Positions 50,626 through 59,762 are shown, counted from the stretch's first letter. The stretch: DNA of 64,000 bases from Rhodobiaceae bacterium (GCA_020637895.1 JACKJP010000003.1:248001-312000), one strand, 5' to 3'. Program-made: numbers and translations. Notes: generated by a model not told the origin, from the letters alone.

Positions 50626-50706
50626 CCCCCGGGGGGGTGGGTCAAAAGTTCAAGACCCTTCCGCTCCTAGACCTGCCGCCCCACCATTTAGGGATTTTTT
50701 TTTCTG
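50618..50706. other. Candidate cos region between HNH and terminase
   Basis: An 80-base non-coding gap with TGACCC-CCGGGGGGGT-GGGTCA (hairpin and G-run near 50623-50645) followed by a pyrimidine-rich stretch and a run of T. G-rich hairpins between HNH and small terminase are where cos sites lie in related phages. The cut site cannot be set by eye. Confidence 0.45.
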
Positions 50707-51189
50707 GTGCAACCGAATTTCGACCTGTTCGGCAACGAGGTCCGGGAGGGCTTCGGGCGGCGCGGACGTCCGCCTTATGTACCGACTGAGAAAGACCGCA
50801 ACAGAATCAAGCTGTTGCTGGCGCTCGGCTGGTCGATCGAGCGGATGGCAAACGCGATCAGCGTCTCGCCGGCCACTGTGAAGCGGTATTTTAGAGCCGA
50901 TCTGAAGGCACGCGACGCAATGCGGGATCGGCTGGACGCCCGTCGGTTTGAGATCGCGATGGAGCAGGCGAACGCCGGGAACATCACGGCCCTGAGAGAA
51001 CTCGCCAGCATGATTGACCGCAACGATCGCATGGAGATCGAGCGATCGTTGGGATCCAAGCCGAAGACTGAGGAATCGGCCTCGAACCGGCTCGGAAAGA
51101 AAGTGATCGACGAGCAGCGCGCGCACGCAGCGGACGCCGACCTGATGGCCGAACTGGAGCGCGAGGCCGCGCAGAATGCAACCCATTGA
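50707..51189 (+). CDS. Small terminase subunit
   Basis: A 160-residue protein with an HTH near residue 40 (LLALGWSIERMANAISVSPATVKRYF) and a helical C-terminus, the usual small-terminase layout. GTG 50707 with AGGGA upstream. It overlaps the large terminase by 14 bases. Confidence 0.82.
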   Translation: MQPNFDLFGNEVREGFGRRGRPPYVPTEKDRNRIKLLLALGWSIERMANAISVSPATVKRYFRADLKARDAMRDRLDARRFEIAMEQANAGNITALRELASMIDRNDRMEIERSLGSKPKTEESASNRLGKKVIDEQRAHAADADLMAELEREAAQNATH

Positions 51190-52879
51190 GCCGCTGCCGC
51201 GGTTTGCATGCCCGGATTGGTGGGAGCGCATCCAGTCAGGGCGCATGCCCATGGCGGACGTTCCGCTCAACGCCAAGAAGGCGGCCAAGGCCGTGGCGTT
51301 CTTCAACCGGTTGCGGCTCCCGGACCTGCCGGGAACGCCGACGCTGGAGAAGGCCTGCGGCGAATGGTTTCGGGAAATCCTTTGTGCGTTCCTGGCCAGT
51401 GAAGATCCCGCCACCAGGCAGCGACTCGTGTGGGAGTTGCTCTGCATGGTGCCGAAGAAGAACTCGAAGACGACCTATGTTGCCGCACTCGGCCTGACCG
51501 CGCTCTACATGGAGGAAGCGCCGAACAGGCAGATGCTGATCGTCGCTCCCAGCCAGAACATTTCGGAAAGGTGCTTCGACCAGGCGCAGGGCATGATCCG
51601 GCTCGACGAGCGGCTGAAGGCGATCTTCAACGTCCAGGATCACCTCAAGTGCATCACACGCCGGAAGACGGGCACCAAGCTGGACGTCAAAAGCTTCGAT
51701 ACAACCATCGTCACCGGCGAAATCCCGATCCTGACGATCATCGACGAGGTTCACGAGCTCGGGAAGAAGTCGAAGGCGGCGGCGGTCATGCAGCAGATCC
51801 GTGGCGGCGGCATCACGATGCAGGGCGGCCAGGTACTCATGATCACGACGCAGTCGGACGAGCCTCCGGCCGGTATCTGGAAGACCGAACTGCTCAAGGC
51901 CCGGAAGATCAGGGACGGCCAAGGTGGCCCGGAGCCGATCCTGCTGCCGATCCTCTACGAGTTTCCGCAGGAATTGCAAAAGCAGCAGGACTTCTGGAGA
52001 GATCAGCGTCGCTGGCCGATGCTTCTCCCGAACATCGACCGCTCGATCGACGCTGCAAGACTGATCGCCGACTATGAGAACAACGGGTGCGCGACACCAC
52101 AAGCCGAGCAGATCTGGGCAAGCCAGCATCTCAACATCGAGATCGGCGTCGGTATCGGCGACGACGGTTGGCCGGGCGCCGACTATTGGGAATTGCGCGC
52201 CGACAGGAGCCTGACCCTCGAAACATTGATGGCGCGTTCGGAAGTGGCTGTGGTCGGCGTAGATGGCGGCGGTCTCGACGATCTCTTCGGTGTGAGTGTG
52301 ATTGGCCGGGAGCGTGGAACGCGGCGGTGGCTGGTCTGGTGCCACGCCTACGCGCACCCGAAGGTTCTGGAGCGCCGCAAGGAAATCGCCCCGCGCCTTC
52401 GCGACTTTCATGCTGAAGGGTCGCTGACGTTCTGTGAAGCGACTGAGTATGTCACGACGATTGCCGGCATCGCTGCCACGCTGGCGGAGGCCGGGCTCCT
52501 GCCGGAAAAGGACGCGGTCGGATACGACCCGAACAACATCGCGACTTTCGTCGACGCGCTCGCGGCACGGGGAATCGACGACAAGATGCGGCGGCGCCTG
52601 CTCCAGGGCCCGGCGCTTTCACCGGCCCTATGGGGGCTGGAGCACAAACTTTCCGACGACACACTCAGTCATGACGGCTCAGGCCTGATGTCCTGGTCTG
52701 TCGGCAACGTGAAAATCGAAGTCAAGCGCAACGGCAACATGGCGACGAAAGAGGCCGCCGGCCGCGCGAAGATCGATCCGTTTGTCGCGATGCTGTGCGC
52801 GGCAATTCTGATGAGCTGGAACCCGGAGGCGAGCCATATGGATATCGGCGAGTTCATTTCCGCCCCGGTGGTCGCATGA
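51176..52879 (+). CDS. Large terminase subunit
   Basis: A 567-residue packaging motor. ATPase domain: atypical Walker A in VPKKNSKTTYVAALGL near residue 92, Walker B ILTIIDEVHELG near 186, then coupling region ITTQSDEP. Nuclease domain: VVGVDGGGLDDLFG near 360 and a late Asp region. It cuts and pumps DNA into the prohead. Confidence 0.92.
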   Translation: MQPIEPLPRFACPDWWERIQSGRMPMADVPLNAKKAAKAVAFFNRLRLPDLPGTPTLEKACGEWFREILCAFLASEDPATRQRLVWELLCMVPKKNSKTTYVAALGLTALYMEEAPNRQMLIVAPSQNISERCFDQAQGMIRLDERLKAIFNVQDHLKCITRRKTGTKLDVKSFDTTIVTGEIPILTIIDEVHELGKKSKAAAVMQQIRGGGITMQGGQVLMITTQSDEPPAGIWKTELLKARKIRDGQGGPEPILLPILYEFPQELQKQQDFWRDQRRWPMLLPNIDRSIDAARLIADYENNGCATPQAEQIWASQHLNIEIGVGIGDDGWPGADYWELRADRSLTLETLMARSEVAVVGVDGGGLDDLFGVSVIGRERGTRRWLVWCHAYAHPKVLERRKEIAPRLRDFHAEGSLTFCEATEYVTTIAGIAATLAEAGLLPEKDAVGYDPNNIATFVDALAARGIDDKMRRRLLQGPALSPALWGLEHKLSDDTLSHDGSGLMSWSVGNVKIEVKRNGNMATKEAAGRAKIDPFVAMLCAAILMSWNPEASHMDIGEFISAPVVA

Positions 52880-54111
52880 CGATCTATTCTTCTCCGTTCC
52901 TTGCTCCGATCCGTTGGGCTTTCGGGTGGCGACAAGAGGCCAAGATAGCGGGTGGCGAGGCGGCATATCCCGAGGCGATGATGGAGTACGGCCGCGACGT
53001 CGGGGTAAACGGCGCGCTTCAGATCGCCACGGTCTGGGCCTGCATCCGCCTATTGGCTGAAACCGTCTCGACGCTTCCGGTGATGGTCTATCGCAGTGAG
53101 GGCGATCAGCGACGGGTTGCAAAAGAGCACCCGCTGTTTGCCTTGCTCCACGACGCGCCAAATGCGGACATGACGGCGCTGGAGTTCTGGGAGGGCGTTG
53201 TCTCCGCGCTGTGCACCTTCGGCAATGCATATGCGGAAAAGAAATTCAGCGGGTCGCGCATCGTCGCACTGATGCCCCTCCGCGCTGACGCAATGGAGAT
53301 TTACCGCAATGCCCGCGGGCGCCGCCGCTACCGCTACCACGACGAAAAAGGCAATGCCCGCGAACTGGACGAGGATCAGGTTTTTCACGTCCGCGGCTTC
53401 GGCAATGGCGGCGATATTGGGCTGAGCCCGATCGCATATGCGCGCTACACGCTATTCGGTGCCCGCATGGCAGATCGTGCGTCGGCCGAAATCTTTGCGA
53501 CTGGAAACCGGCAGCAGGGCGTTCTCGAAGTCAGTTCCGTTCTGAAACCAGATCAGCGTTCCCAGATCCGCGAGAATATCCTCAAGCCTTTCATTGAGGG
53601 TAAGACGCTGGTGCTTGAAGCCGGCATGAAATTCGCGCCGACGACGCTGTCGCCGGAAGATGCGCAGATGCTTGAGAGCCGGGCGTTTCAGGTCGAGGAA
53701 ATCTGCCGGTGGTTCCGGGTGCCGCCTTTCATGATCGGTCACACCGAGAAGTCGACAAGCTGGGGCACGGGCCTCGAGCAGCAGCAGCTTGGCTTTCTAA
53801 CCTTCGCGCTGGAGCCTTATCTGGAACGCATCGAGCAGGCGATCCGCCGGTCGCTGATAGCGCCGGGCGAACGCGGCTCGATCTCTGCCGAATTCAAGGT
53901 CGAGAAACTGCTGCGTGCGGATAGCGCTGCGCGGGCAGCTTTCTATCAGACGATGACGCAAATCGGCGCCATGACGATCAATGAGGTGCGCGGGCTGGAA
54001 AACATGCCGCCCGTCGAAGGCGGTGACGTTCCGCGGATGCAGATGCAGAACGTCCCGATCACGGAAGCCGGATCAACCACGCTGCCGGCCAACGAGGAAC
54101 AGAAACCATGA
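52876..54111 (+). CDS. HK97-family portal protein
   Basis: A 411-residue portal: WACIRLLAETVSTLPVMVYR, PNADMTALEFWEGVVSALCTFGNAY, LMPLRADAMEIYRN and FRVPPFMIGHTEKSTSWGTGLEQQQLGFL. ATG 52876 overlaps the terminase stop by 4 bases. It forms the ring at one prohead vertex. Confidence 0.93.
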   Translation: MTIYSSPFLAPIRWAFGWRQEAKIAGGEAAYPEAMMEYGRDVGVNGALQIATVWACIRLLAETVSTLPVMVYRSEGDQRRVAKEHPLFALLHDAPNADMTALEFWEGVVSALCTFGNAYAEKKFSGSRIVALMPLRADAMEIYRNARGRRRYRYHDEKGNARELDEDQVFHVRGFGNGGDIGLSPIAYARYTLFGARMADRASAEIFATGNRQQGVLEVSSVLKPDQRSQIRENILKPFIEGKTLVLEAGMKFAPTTLSPEDAQMLESRAFQVEEICRWFRVPPFMIGHTEKSTSWGTGLEQQQLGFLTFALEPYLERIEQAIRRSLIAPGERGSISAEFKVEKLLRADSAARAAFYQTMTQIGAMTINEVRGLENMPPVEGGDVPRMQMQNVPITEAGSTTLPANEEQKP

Positions 54112-54782
54112 AAACGAAGGATTTTGCTCTCAAGATCAAGGAGATCGGGGACGATGGCACCCTTGAGGGCTATGGCTCCGTTTTCAACAACATCGACTCC
54201 TATGGCGAAAAGGTGATGCCGGGCGCCTTTGCGGAAAGCCTGGCGCGCCACAAGCGCGAAGGCACGTCCGTCGCGATGCTTTGGAACCACGACACCTATC
54301 AGCCGATCGGTATCTGGGACGAACTTTCAGAAGACGGCAAGGGCTTGAAGGCCAAGGGGCGCTTCCTGCTCGATATCCAAAGGGCCCGCGAGATTTACAC
54401 GCTGGCGAAGAACAAGGGCATCGGCGGACTGTCGATCGGCTATCGTGAAGAAGACACCGACCAGGACGGGCCGGTGCGCCTCTTGAAGAAGCTGAACCTT
54501 TTCGAGATCAGCCCGGTGACATTCCCTGCGAACCGTCGGGCTCGCATCGAATCCGTCAAATCCGAGCGCATGGAAGAGTTTGCGCGGCGGCTGCGCTGCC
54601 ATGACCCCATGCCGGTAAAAGACTTCGAGGACATCTTGCGCGAGGCAGGGGTCCCGAAAACCATGGCTGCACAGATCGCTTCTGTCGGCTATGCGAAGGC
54701 CATTCGGAGCGAGTCCGAGGGCGACCAGGCGAAAACAATCGCCGACCTCCGCGCAGCGGCGGCGGCTTTCCTGAAAACCTGA
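54108..54782 (+). CDS. HK97-family prohead protease
   Basis: A 224-residue maturation protease: GYGSVFNNIDSYGEKVMPGAF, catalytic His in MLWNHDTYQPIG, Ser in GIGGLSIGYRE, and FEISPVTFPANRRARI. It processes the capsid protein delta domain. Overlaps the portal by 4 bases. Confidence 0.93.
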   Translation: MKTKDFALKIKEIGDDGTLEGYGSVFNNIDSYGEKVMPGAFAESLARHKREGTSVAMLWNHDTYQPIGIWDELSEDGKGLKAKGRFLLDIQRAREIYTLAKNKGIGGLSIGYREEDTDQDGPVRLLKKLNLFEISPVTFPANRRARIESVKSERMEEFARRLRCHDPMPVKDFEDILREAGVPKTMAAQIASVGYAKAIRSESEGDQAKTIADLRAAAAAFLKT

Positions 54783-54798
54783 AAAGGGACTTACTCTC

Positions 54799-55983
54799 AT
54801 GTCTGAAGAAAATCGCGAGCAGGAGCTCGCCACCCTCGCGGCTGACCTGAAGAAGGCGGCTGACGAAACCAAAAAGGTCGCGGAACAGACCAACACCGAG
54901 ATCAAGAACCTCGGCAAGGTCAATGAAGAGACCAAGGCCAAGGCCGACGAAGCGCTGGCAAAGCAGAACGATCTCGCCGCGCGGATGGCCGAAATCGAGC
55001 AGAAGATGGCCCGTGATCCGGGAGACGACGACCGCAAGTCGAAGTCGATCGGCGAGCAAGTCGCGGAATCGGAAGAACTGAAGGAATTCGCGGCCAAGGG
55101 TGCTCGCGGGAACCTTCGCCTGCAGGTCAAGGACATCACGTCCGCAGCCTCGTCGGCCGGTGAACTGATCCAGGAGCAGCGCCTTCCTGGCGTGATGATG
55201 CTCCCGCAGTATCCGCGGCGCATCCGTTCCCTGCTCAATGTTGGTCGCACCACGACGAACATGATCGAATACGTCAAGGAACTCGGCTTCACTAACAGTG
55301 CGGCCGTTGTTTCTGAAGGCGTGGAGAAGCCGGAATCGGAGATCACATTCGAGACCGACACTGCTCCGATCCGCACCATCGCTCACTGGATTCACGTTGC
55401 CAGGCAGGCGATGGACGATGCCCCGCAGATCGCTGGCATCATCGACGGCCGGCTGCGTTTCGGTCTGGATGCAGCCGAAGAGGAAGAAATCCTCAACGGC
55501 GACGGCACCGGGCAACACGTCGAGGGTCTGATCACTCAGGCGACCGACTATTCCGCGCCGATCACGATCTCGGGTGCGACCACGATCGACACGCTGCGGC
55601 TTGCCATGCTTCAGGCGTCGCTCGCCCTGTTCCCGGCGAACGGCATCGTCATCCATCCGACCGAATGGGCGCGGATCGAACTGACGAAGACGAGCGATGG
55701 CGCCTATCTGTTCGCCAATCCGCAGGGCGTTGCCGGCCCGACCCTCTGGGGTCTTCCGGTTGTCGCAACGCAGGCCATGAGCGGTGACGACTTCCTCGTC
55801 GGCGCTTTCAACATGGCGGCGACGATCTGGGACCGGATGGACACGGAAGTGCTCATCTCGTCCGAGGACCGCGACAACTTCGTCAAGAACATGCTCACGG
55901 TTCGCGCTGAGAAGCGCCTCGGCCTGGCGGTCTACCGCCCCGAAGCGCTGATCTATGGCGACTTCGGCACTGTCTCTGGCTGA
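54799..55983 (+). CDS. HK97-family major capsid protein
   Basis: A 394-residue protein. Residues 1-80 are a charged coiled coil (delta domain, removed on maturation); the HK97 fold follows (SAGELIQEQRLPGVMMLPQ, RIRSLLNVGRTTTN, ETDTAPIRTIAHWI, LWGLPVVATQAM, MLTVRAEKRLGLAVYRPEA). The Lys in IAHWI... region may be replaced; covalent cross-linking is not assured. Confidence 0.93.
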   Translation: MSEENREQELATLAADLKKAADETKKVAEQTNTEIKNLGKVNEETKAKADEALAKQNDLAARMAEIEQKMARDPGDDDRKSKSIGEQVAESEELKEFAAKGARGNLRLQVKDITSAASSAGELIQEQRLPGVMMLPQYPRRIRSLLNVGRTTTNMIEYVKELGFTNSAAVVSEGVEKPESEITFETDTAPIRTIAHWIHVARQAMDDAPQIAGIIDGRLRFGLDAAEEEEILNGDGTGQHVEGLITQATDYSAPITISGATTIDTLRLAMLQASLALFPANGIVIHPTEWARIELTKTSDGAYLFANPQGVAGPTLWGLPVVATQAMSGDDFLVGAFNMAATIWDRMDTEVLISSEDRDNFVKNMLTVRAEKRLGLAVYRPEALIYGDFGTVSG

Positions 55984-56049
55984 TCCGTCGGCTCATGAAG
56001 GCGGGCGTCTGAAAGGGCGCCCGCTCTATGAACCGAAGGAGATTCAAAT

Positions 56050-56358
56050 ATGAAAATTCGCTCACTGCGCGCCCAGAAGGGCAGTTATGGCAGCATCCCT
56101 CGCAACACGGTCGTCGATGTGCCGGAGGCGCGGGCAAAGGCGCTGCTTAAGTCGGGCAATTGGGTGTCCGTTGAACTTGAAGGCAAGATGGAAAAGGCAA
56201 GCGCCAACAAGAAGGAAGCGGAGGTCGCCAACAAGGCCGACGCCCACCCTTCCCAGAGTGGTGGCCAGCGTGGCAAGGCGAAACGATCGCCATCGTCGCC
56301 GGAGGGCCAAGCGCCCGTGTCAGCGCCATCGACAGCATCCGAGGACGAGCCCGAGTAA
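56050..56358 (+). CDS. Small phage protein overlapping an MptE/DUF115-like frame
   Basis: A 102-residue frame. The N-terminal 45 residues (MKIRSLRAQKGSYGSIPRNTVVDVPEARAKALLKSGNWVSVE) look like a genuine small head-region domain; the Lys/Ala/Ser-rich rest may be read only because of the frame. Its 3' half overlaps, one base shifted, the start of an MptE-like gene, so these may be one gene with a -1 frameshift. Confidence 0.65.
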   Translation: MKIRSLRAQKGSYGSIPRNTVVDVPEARAKALLKSGNWVSVELEGKMEKASANKKEAEVANKADAHPSQSGGQRGKAKRSPSSPEGQAPVSAPSTASEDEPE

Positions 56359-56864
56359 TCGCGATCAACAACTCGGTACAACTCGCGCCCTGGGCGGATA
56401 TTCTCTACGCCTGCGACTACGCATGGTGGCGGCGGTTCGGCGGGGCGTCGACGTTCACGGGCTTGAAGCTGTCGGTCGATCAACTGGCCTGCAAGCGATA
56501 CCCGGATGTCCATCGCGTCGGCGTGAACAAGCACAGCGACGTGCTCGAGCTGGTGAAGATCGGCACCGTCGGCTGGGCTGGAAATTCCGGTTTCCATGCG
56601 CTGAACCTTGCGGTGCAGTTCGGGGCGGCGAAGATCATCCTGCTCGGCTTTGACATGACGATCGCACACGGCGTGCACTGGCATGGCAAGCACCCGGCCG
56701 GGATGAACAATCCGAACGAACGCAATGTCGCCAGGTGGCGGCGCTGCATCGATGCCGCCGCGGCGCCGATCGCGGCGATGGGCATCAAGGTCATTAACGC
56801 CAGCGCCATCAGCGCGCTCGCCAACTATCCGAAGATGAGCCTTCAGGAGGCGCTTGAATGCTGA
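56247..56864 (+). CDS. MptE/DUF115-like protein, 5' end in a frame without a start codon
   Basis: Translation from about 56247 gives FPEWWPAWQGETIAIVAGGP, SARVSAIDSIRGRARVIAIN, NSVQLAPWADILYACDYAWW and, later, GNSGFHALNLAVQFGAAKIILLGFDM, a continuous match to the MptE/DUF115-like fold seen in phages and in flagellin-modifying (Maf) proteins. No ATG, GTG or TTG lies in frame between the stop at about 56180 and a TTG at 56463, which is inside the domain. Either it is reached by a -1 frameshift from the gene at 56050 or an indel has separated the two. A pterin or nucleotide-sugar role is inferred from the fold. Confidence 0.65.
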   Translation, partial: PFPEWWPAWQGETIAIVAGGPSARVSAIDSIRGRARVIAINNSVQLAPWADILYACDYAWWRRFGGASTFTGLKLSVDQLACKRYPDVHRVGVNKHSDVLELVKIGTVGWAGNSGFHALNLAVQFGAAKIILLGFDMTIAHGVHWHGKHPAGMNNPNERNVARWRRCIDAAAAPIAAMGIKVINASAISALANYPKMSLQEALEC

Positions 56865-57445
56865 TCCGTCTGTCGCAGCCAACGGGCCTGTTCGTCGCGC
56901 TCTCGGATGTGAAACCACATGCCGTCATCGACTTCGACGATGACGACGACCTGCTGGAATCATACATCAAGGCGGCGACACGCTTCGTGGAAGACAGGAC
57001 GGGCCGGATCCTGCTGCCGATCGATCTTGAATACCGGGTCGCGGGTTGGTCGGAACCGATCTGCCTGCCGGCATTCCCGGTCAGGGAAGTGACGGAAGTT
57101 GTCTATCTCGACGAGGACCATGCCGAGCAGACGCTCGACGACGGCGACTGGTATCTCAGCGAGACGGAAGAGGGCGGGGAAATCCGCTTCACGGATGCGT
57201 TCGCCAGCCCGTCGCTTTCCGATCGGCCCCTGCCTGTCAGGGTTCGCTTCTCAGCCGGTTACGACGATCCGGCCGCTTCCGGTTCTGGCGACGACCCGGC
57301 GCTGCAACAGGACGAAATGGATCGACAGATCGTCAGGCTGATGGTCGCGCACTCGTATGCCAATCGCGAGGCCGTTGGCGGGGCGATGAATTCGGTTCCG
57401 CTATCTGCGGAATCGCTGATCGAGATGCGCCGGATCTTTCGATGA
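56858..57445 (+). CDS. Head-tail connector (gp6-like)
   Basis: A 195-residue protein with the gp6-like connector pattern: DLLESYIKAATRFVEDRTGRILLPIDLEY, CLPAFPVREVTEVVYLD and MDRQIVRLMVAHSYANREA. It forms a ring below the portal. Overlaps the MptE-like gene by 7 bases. Confidence 0.85.
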   Translation: MLIRLSQPTGLFVALSDVKPHAVIDFDDDDDLLESYIKAATRFVEDRTGRILLPIDLEYRVAGWSEPICLPAFPVREVTEVVYLDEDHAEQTLDDGDWYLSETEEGGEIRFTDAFASPSLSDRPLPVRVRFSAGYDDPAASGSGDDPALQQDEMDRQIVRLMVAHSYANREAVGGAMNSVPLSAESLIEMRRIFR

Positions 57446-57954
57446 TCCATTCGAAAGCACACGTCGACAGCGATTGCGTGATCGGCGAAGGCACGAAGGT
57501 CTGGCAGTTTGCCTCGATCACGCGCGGAACGGTGATGGGCCGCGATTGCAGCGTCTCGCCGCTCGCAATGCTGGACGGTTCGGTCTATGGCGACCGCGTC
57601 GTCGTCAGTGGCGGCGTGATGGCGGGGGCAGGGTTCGTCGTTGGCAACGACGTGTTCCTCGGCCCGAATGTCGTTCTCTGTAACGATTGCTGGCCATTCG
57701 CCACGAAAGAGGGGTATCGCGACGACCTGCTGCGCGACGGCGCACATGTTGCCGTGTCGATCGGGTCTGGCGCGGCGATTGGTGCGGGCGCCATCATCCT
57801 GCCGGGCATTGCCATTGGCGAGGGGGCCGTAGTTGCGGCCGGCGCGGTTGTCGAGCGCAACGTTGCGCCGGGCTCGATCTACCGGCGCAACGGGATCGTC
57901 AAATATCCGGTGCCGGCGAACTGGCGGCAAATGAGGCACAAATGGGTGTCGTGA
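57442..57954 (+). CDS. Hexapeptide-repeat acyltransferase in the head module
   Basis: A 170-residue left-handed beta-helix protein: IGEGTKVWQFASITRGTVMG, VFLGPNVVLCNDCWPF, SIGSGAAIGAGAIILPGIAIGEGAVVAAGAVV and the end IYRRNGIVKYPV. These proteins O- or N-acetylate sugars using acetyl-CoA. It lies between structural genes, overlapping the connector gene by 4 bases and the next gene by 13. Confidence 0.85.
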   Translation: MIHSKAHVDSDCVIGEGTKVWQFASITRGTVMGRDCSVSPLAMLDGSVYGDRVVVSGGVMAGAGFVVGNDVFLGPNVVLCNDCWPFATKEGYRDDLLRDGAHVAVSIGSGAAIGAGAIILPGIAIGEGAVVAAGAVVERNVAPGSIYRRNGIVKYPVPANWRQMRHKWVS

Positions 57955-58562
57955 TCTGCTCGCTGCTTTGGGACGCGAACCGCAAGTCGCGGGCGTTCTC
58001 GAGCATGTACGACGAAGGCTGGGCCTTGCGGCTGTTCAACGGGTTCGCGCGCAACCTGACGCTGGATCATCGGTTCGTGCTCTACACCGATCGGCAGCGC
58101 GACCTGCCGGCGCATATCGAGCAGCGCATCGTGCCGGGGTTCGGGAAGCGCGGCTATTCGGACTGCATCCGTCCCTATGAACTCAACACGCCGATGATCC
58201 TTGTCGGGCTCGACACGATGGTCGTCGGCAATATCGACCATCTGGCGGAGCATTGCCTTGCCGCAACGGGGCCGGCCTATCCGCTGGATCCATACCGTCC
58301 GCGCCAGGTGTGCAACGGTGTGGGTCTGATCCCGGCCGGGCATGGCTTCATCGCCGAGCGACATCGTGGGCAGAACGACATGGAATGGGTGCGGCGCTTC
58401 AAGCATGACGCGATCGACCGTCTCTTTCCCGGGCAGGTCGTTTCCTACAAGGGCAGCGTCAAGGGGCATGGTCTCGGCGATGCCCGCATCGTCTATTTCC
58501 ATGGCGAGGAAAAGCCGCATCAGCTGACGCATCTGGACTGGATACGGGAGCACTGGCGCTGA
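57942..58562 (+). CDS. Glycosyltransferase-like protein in the head module
   Basis: A 206-residue protein with a GT-A-like look: VICSLLWDANRKSRAFSSMYDEGWALRLFNGFARN, HRFVLYTDRQRDLPA, GLDTMVVGNIDHL (DxD-like), then VCNGVGLIPAG and KGHGLGDARIVYFHGEEKPHQ. Nearest idea is a small phage glycosyltransferase; donor unknown. Overlaps the acyltransferase by 13 bases and the head closure gene by one base. Confidence 0.75.
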   Translation: MGVVICSLLWDANRKSRAFSSMYDEGWALRLFNGFARNLTLDHRFVLYTDRQRDLPAHIEQRIVPGFGKRGYSDCIRPYELNTPMILVGLDTMVVGNIDHLAEHCLAATGPAYPLDPYRPRQVCNGVGLIPAGHGFIAERHRGQNDMEWVRRFKHDAIDRLFPGQVVSYKGSVKGHGLGDARIVYFHGEEKPHQLTHLDWIREHWR

Positions 58563-58900
58563 TGGCGATCGGGGCGGGACGGCTTGACCGGAAGATCACG
58601 ATCGAGCGCGCGACCTATGCGGCGAATGCGCTGAACGAGCAGATCCCGAGCTGGGGCACCTTCATCAGCGTTCGGGCGCGCAAGCGTGACCTGTCGGACG
58701 GCGAACGCGTCGAAGCGGGCCAGGTTAGCGCGGCGTTGATATCGCGCTTCGTGATCCGTTCGTCGGACGACGCGCGGACGGTGACGCCGAATGACCGGCT
58801 GACCTATGGCGGCGCGACCTGGAACATTCAGGGCGTGAAGGAAGCGGAAGAGGGCCGCGACCGTTTCATCGAAATCACGGCGGCAAGGGCGGCTGACTGA
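58562..58900 (+). CDS. Head-tail adaptor / head closure protein
   Basis: A 112-residue protein of the SPP1 gp16-like head closure type: AGRLDRKITIERATY, VRARKRDLSDGERVEAGQVSA, DRLTYGGATWNIQGVKE. It seals the connector after packaging. Shares one base with the previous stop. Confidence 0.85.
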   Translation: MAIGAGRLDRKITIERATYAANALNEQIPSWGTFISVRARKRDLSDGERVEAGQVSAALISRFVIRSSDDARTVTPNDRLTYGGATWNIQGVKEAEEGRDRFIEITAARAAD

Positions 58901-59355
58901 TGAAAACGACGATGAAGCTGGAGGGTTTCCGCGAACTCGACAAGGCACTTGGCGAGCTGCCGAAGGCGACGGGAAAGAATGTCCTGCGCAAGGTTGGCAG
59001 AAAGGCGCTTGAGCCGATGCGCGCGGATGCGGAGGCCAAAGCGCCGGAGCTGACTGGGCACCTGAAGGCGTCGGTGAAGATAGGCACCAAGCTGACATCA
59101 CGCCAGGCGAGACAACATCGCAGAATGTTCAAGAACGACAAGGCCTCGGTGGAATTGTTCATGGGGCCGAACGACCCCGCCGCCATCCCGCAGGAATTCG
59201 GATGGGAAAACGGCAAGGCACAACCCTTCATGCGGCCGGCCTGGGATGCCGGCAAGAACGACCTCCTGGACAACATCAAGCGCGAACTGGGCGACGAGAT
59301 CGACAAGGCCGCGAAGCGCCTTGCCAAGAAACAGGCAAAGGCGGCGAAGGGCTAA
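58900..59355 (+). CDS. HK97-gp10-family protein
   Basis: A 151-residue protein of the HK97 gp10 family: FRELDKALGELPKATGKNVLRKVGRKALEPM, APELTGHLKASVKIG and PFMRPAWDAGKNDLLDNI. Joins head and tail; ATG shares one base with the previous gene. Confidence 0.88.
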   Translation: MKTTMKLEGFRELDKALGELPKATGKNVLRKVGRKALEPMRADAEAKAPELTGHLKASVKIGTKLTSRQARQHRRMFKNDKASVELFMGPNDPAAIPQEFGWENGKAQPFMRPAWDAGKNDLLDNIKRELGDEIDKAAKRLAKKQAKAAKG

Positions 59356-59358
59356 GCC

Positions 59359-59751
59359 ATGGAAGAGGCTCTTATCGCCTTCCTGCTGGCCGACAGCGGG
59401 CTGACGGCGCTTGTCGGAACGCGGGTGAGCTATGCGGTGAATCAGCAGGGTGCGCCGCTGCCGCGGGTCACGATCCTGCCGGTGTCCAGGGTGCCAGGAT
59501 ATGCAGACGATGGCGAGGCCGGCCTTACCGAGGCGCGGCTGCAGATCGACATCTATGCGAGTTCTCTGGCCGCCGCGCGCGAGATCGCCGCAGCCGTCTT
59601 CGCGCGCCTGTCGGCGGTCAGTGCCGTCATCAGCGGCGTGGATTTCCAGACCATCGAACTGCTGGACGAAGACGCCAGCTTCGAAGCCCTCACGGACGGG
59701 GACCAACCTTACAGGGTCCGGCAAGACTATCTCATCTGGCATAACGCATAA
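59359..59751 (+). CDS. Tail completion/terminator protein (DUF3168)
   Basis: A 130-residue DUF3168 protein: LLADSGLTALVGTRVSYAVNQQGAPLPRVTILPV and AEARLQIDIYASSLAAAREIAAAV. It caps the tail tube. Confidence 0.85.
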   Translation: MEEALIAFLLADSGLTALVGTRVSYAVNQQGAPLPRVTILPVSRVPGYADDGEAGLTEARLQIDIYASSLAAAREIAAAVFARLSAVSAVISGVDFQTIELLDEDASFEALTDGDQPYRVRQDYLIWHNA

Positions 59752-59762
59752 GGAGCATTGCC

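Noticed and set aside
51236..52411. 391-codon minus-strand frame
   Set aside because: Lies opposite the large terminase, which is certain.
54327..55656. Two overlapping minus-strand frames of 350 and 366 codons
   Set aside because: Opposite the prohead protease and capsid genes; low-complexity translation without motifs.
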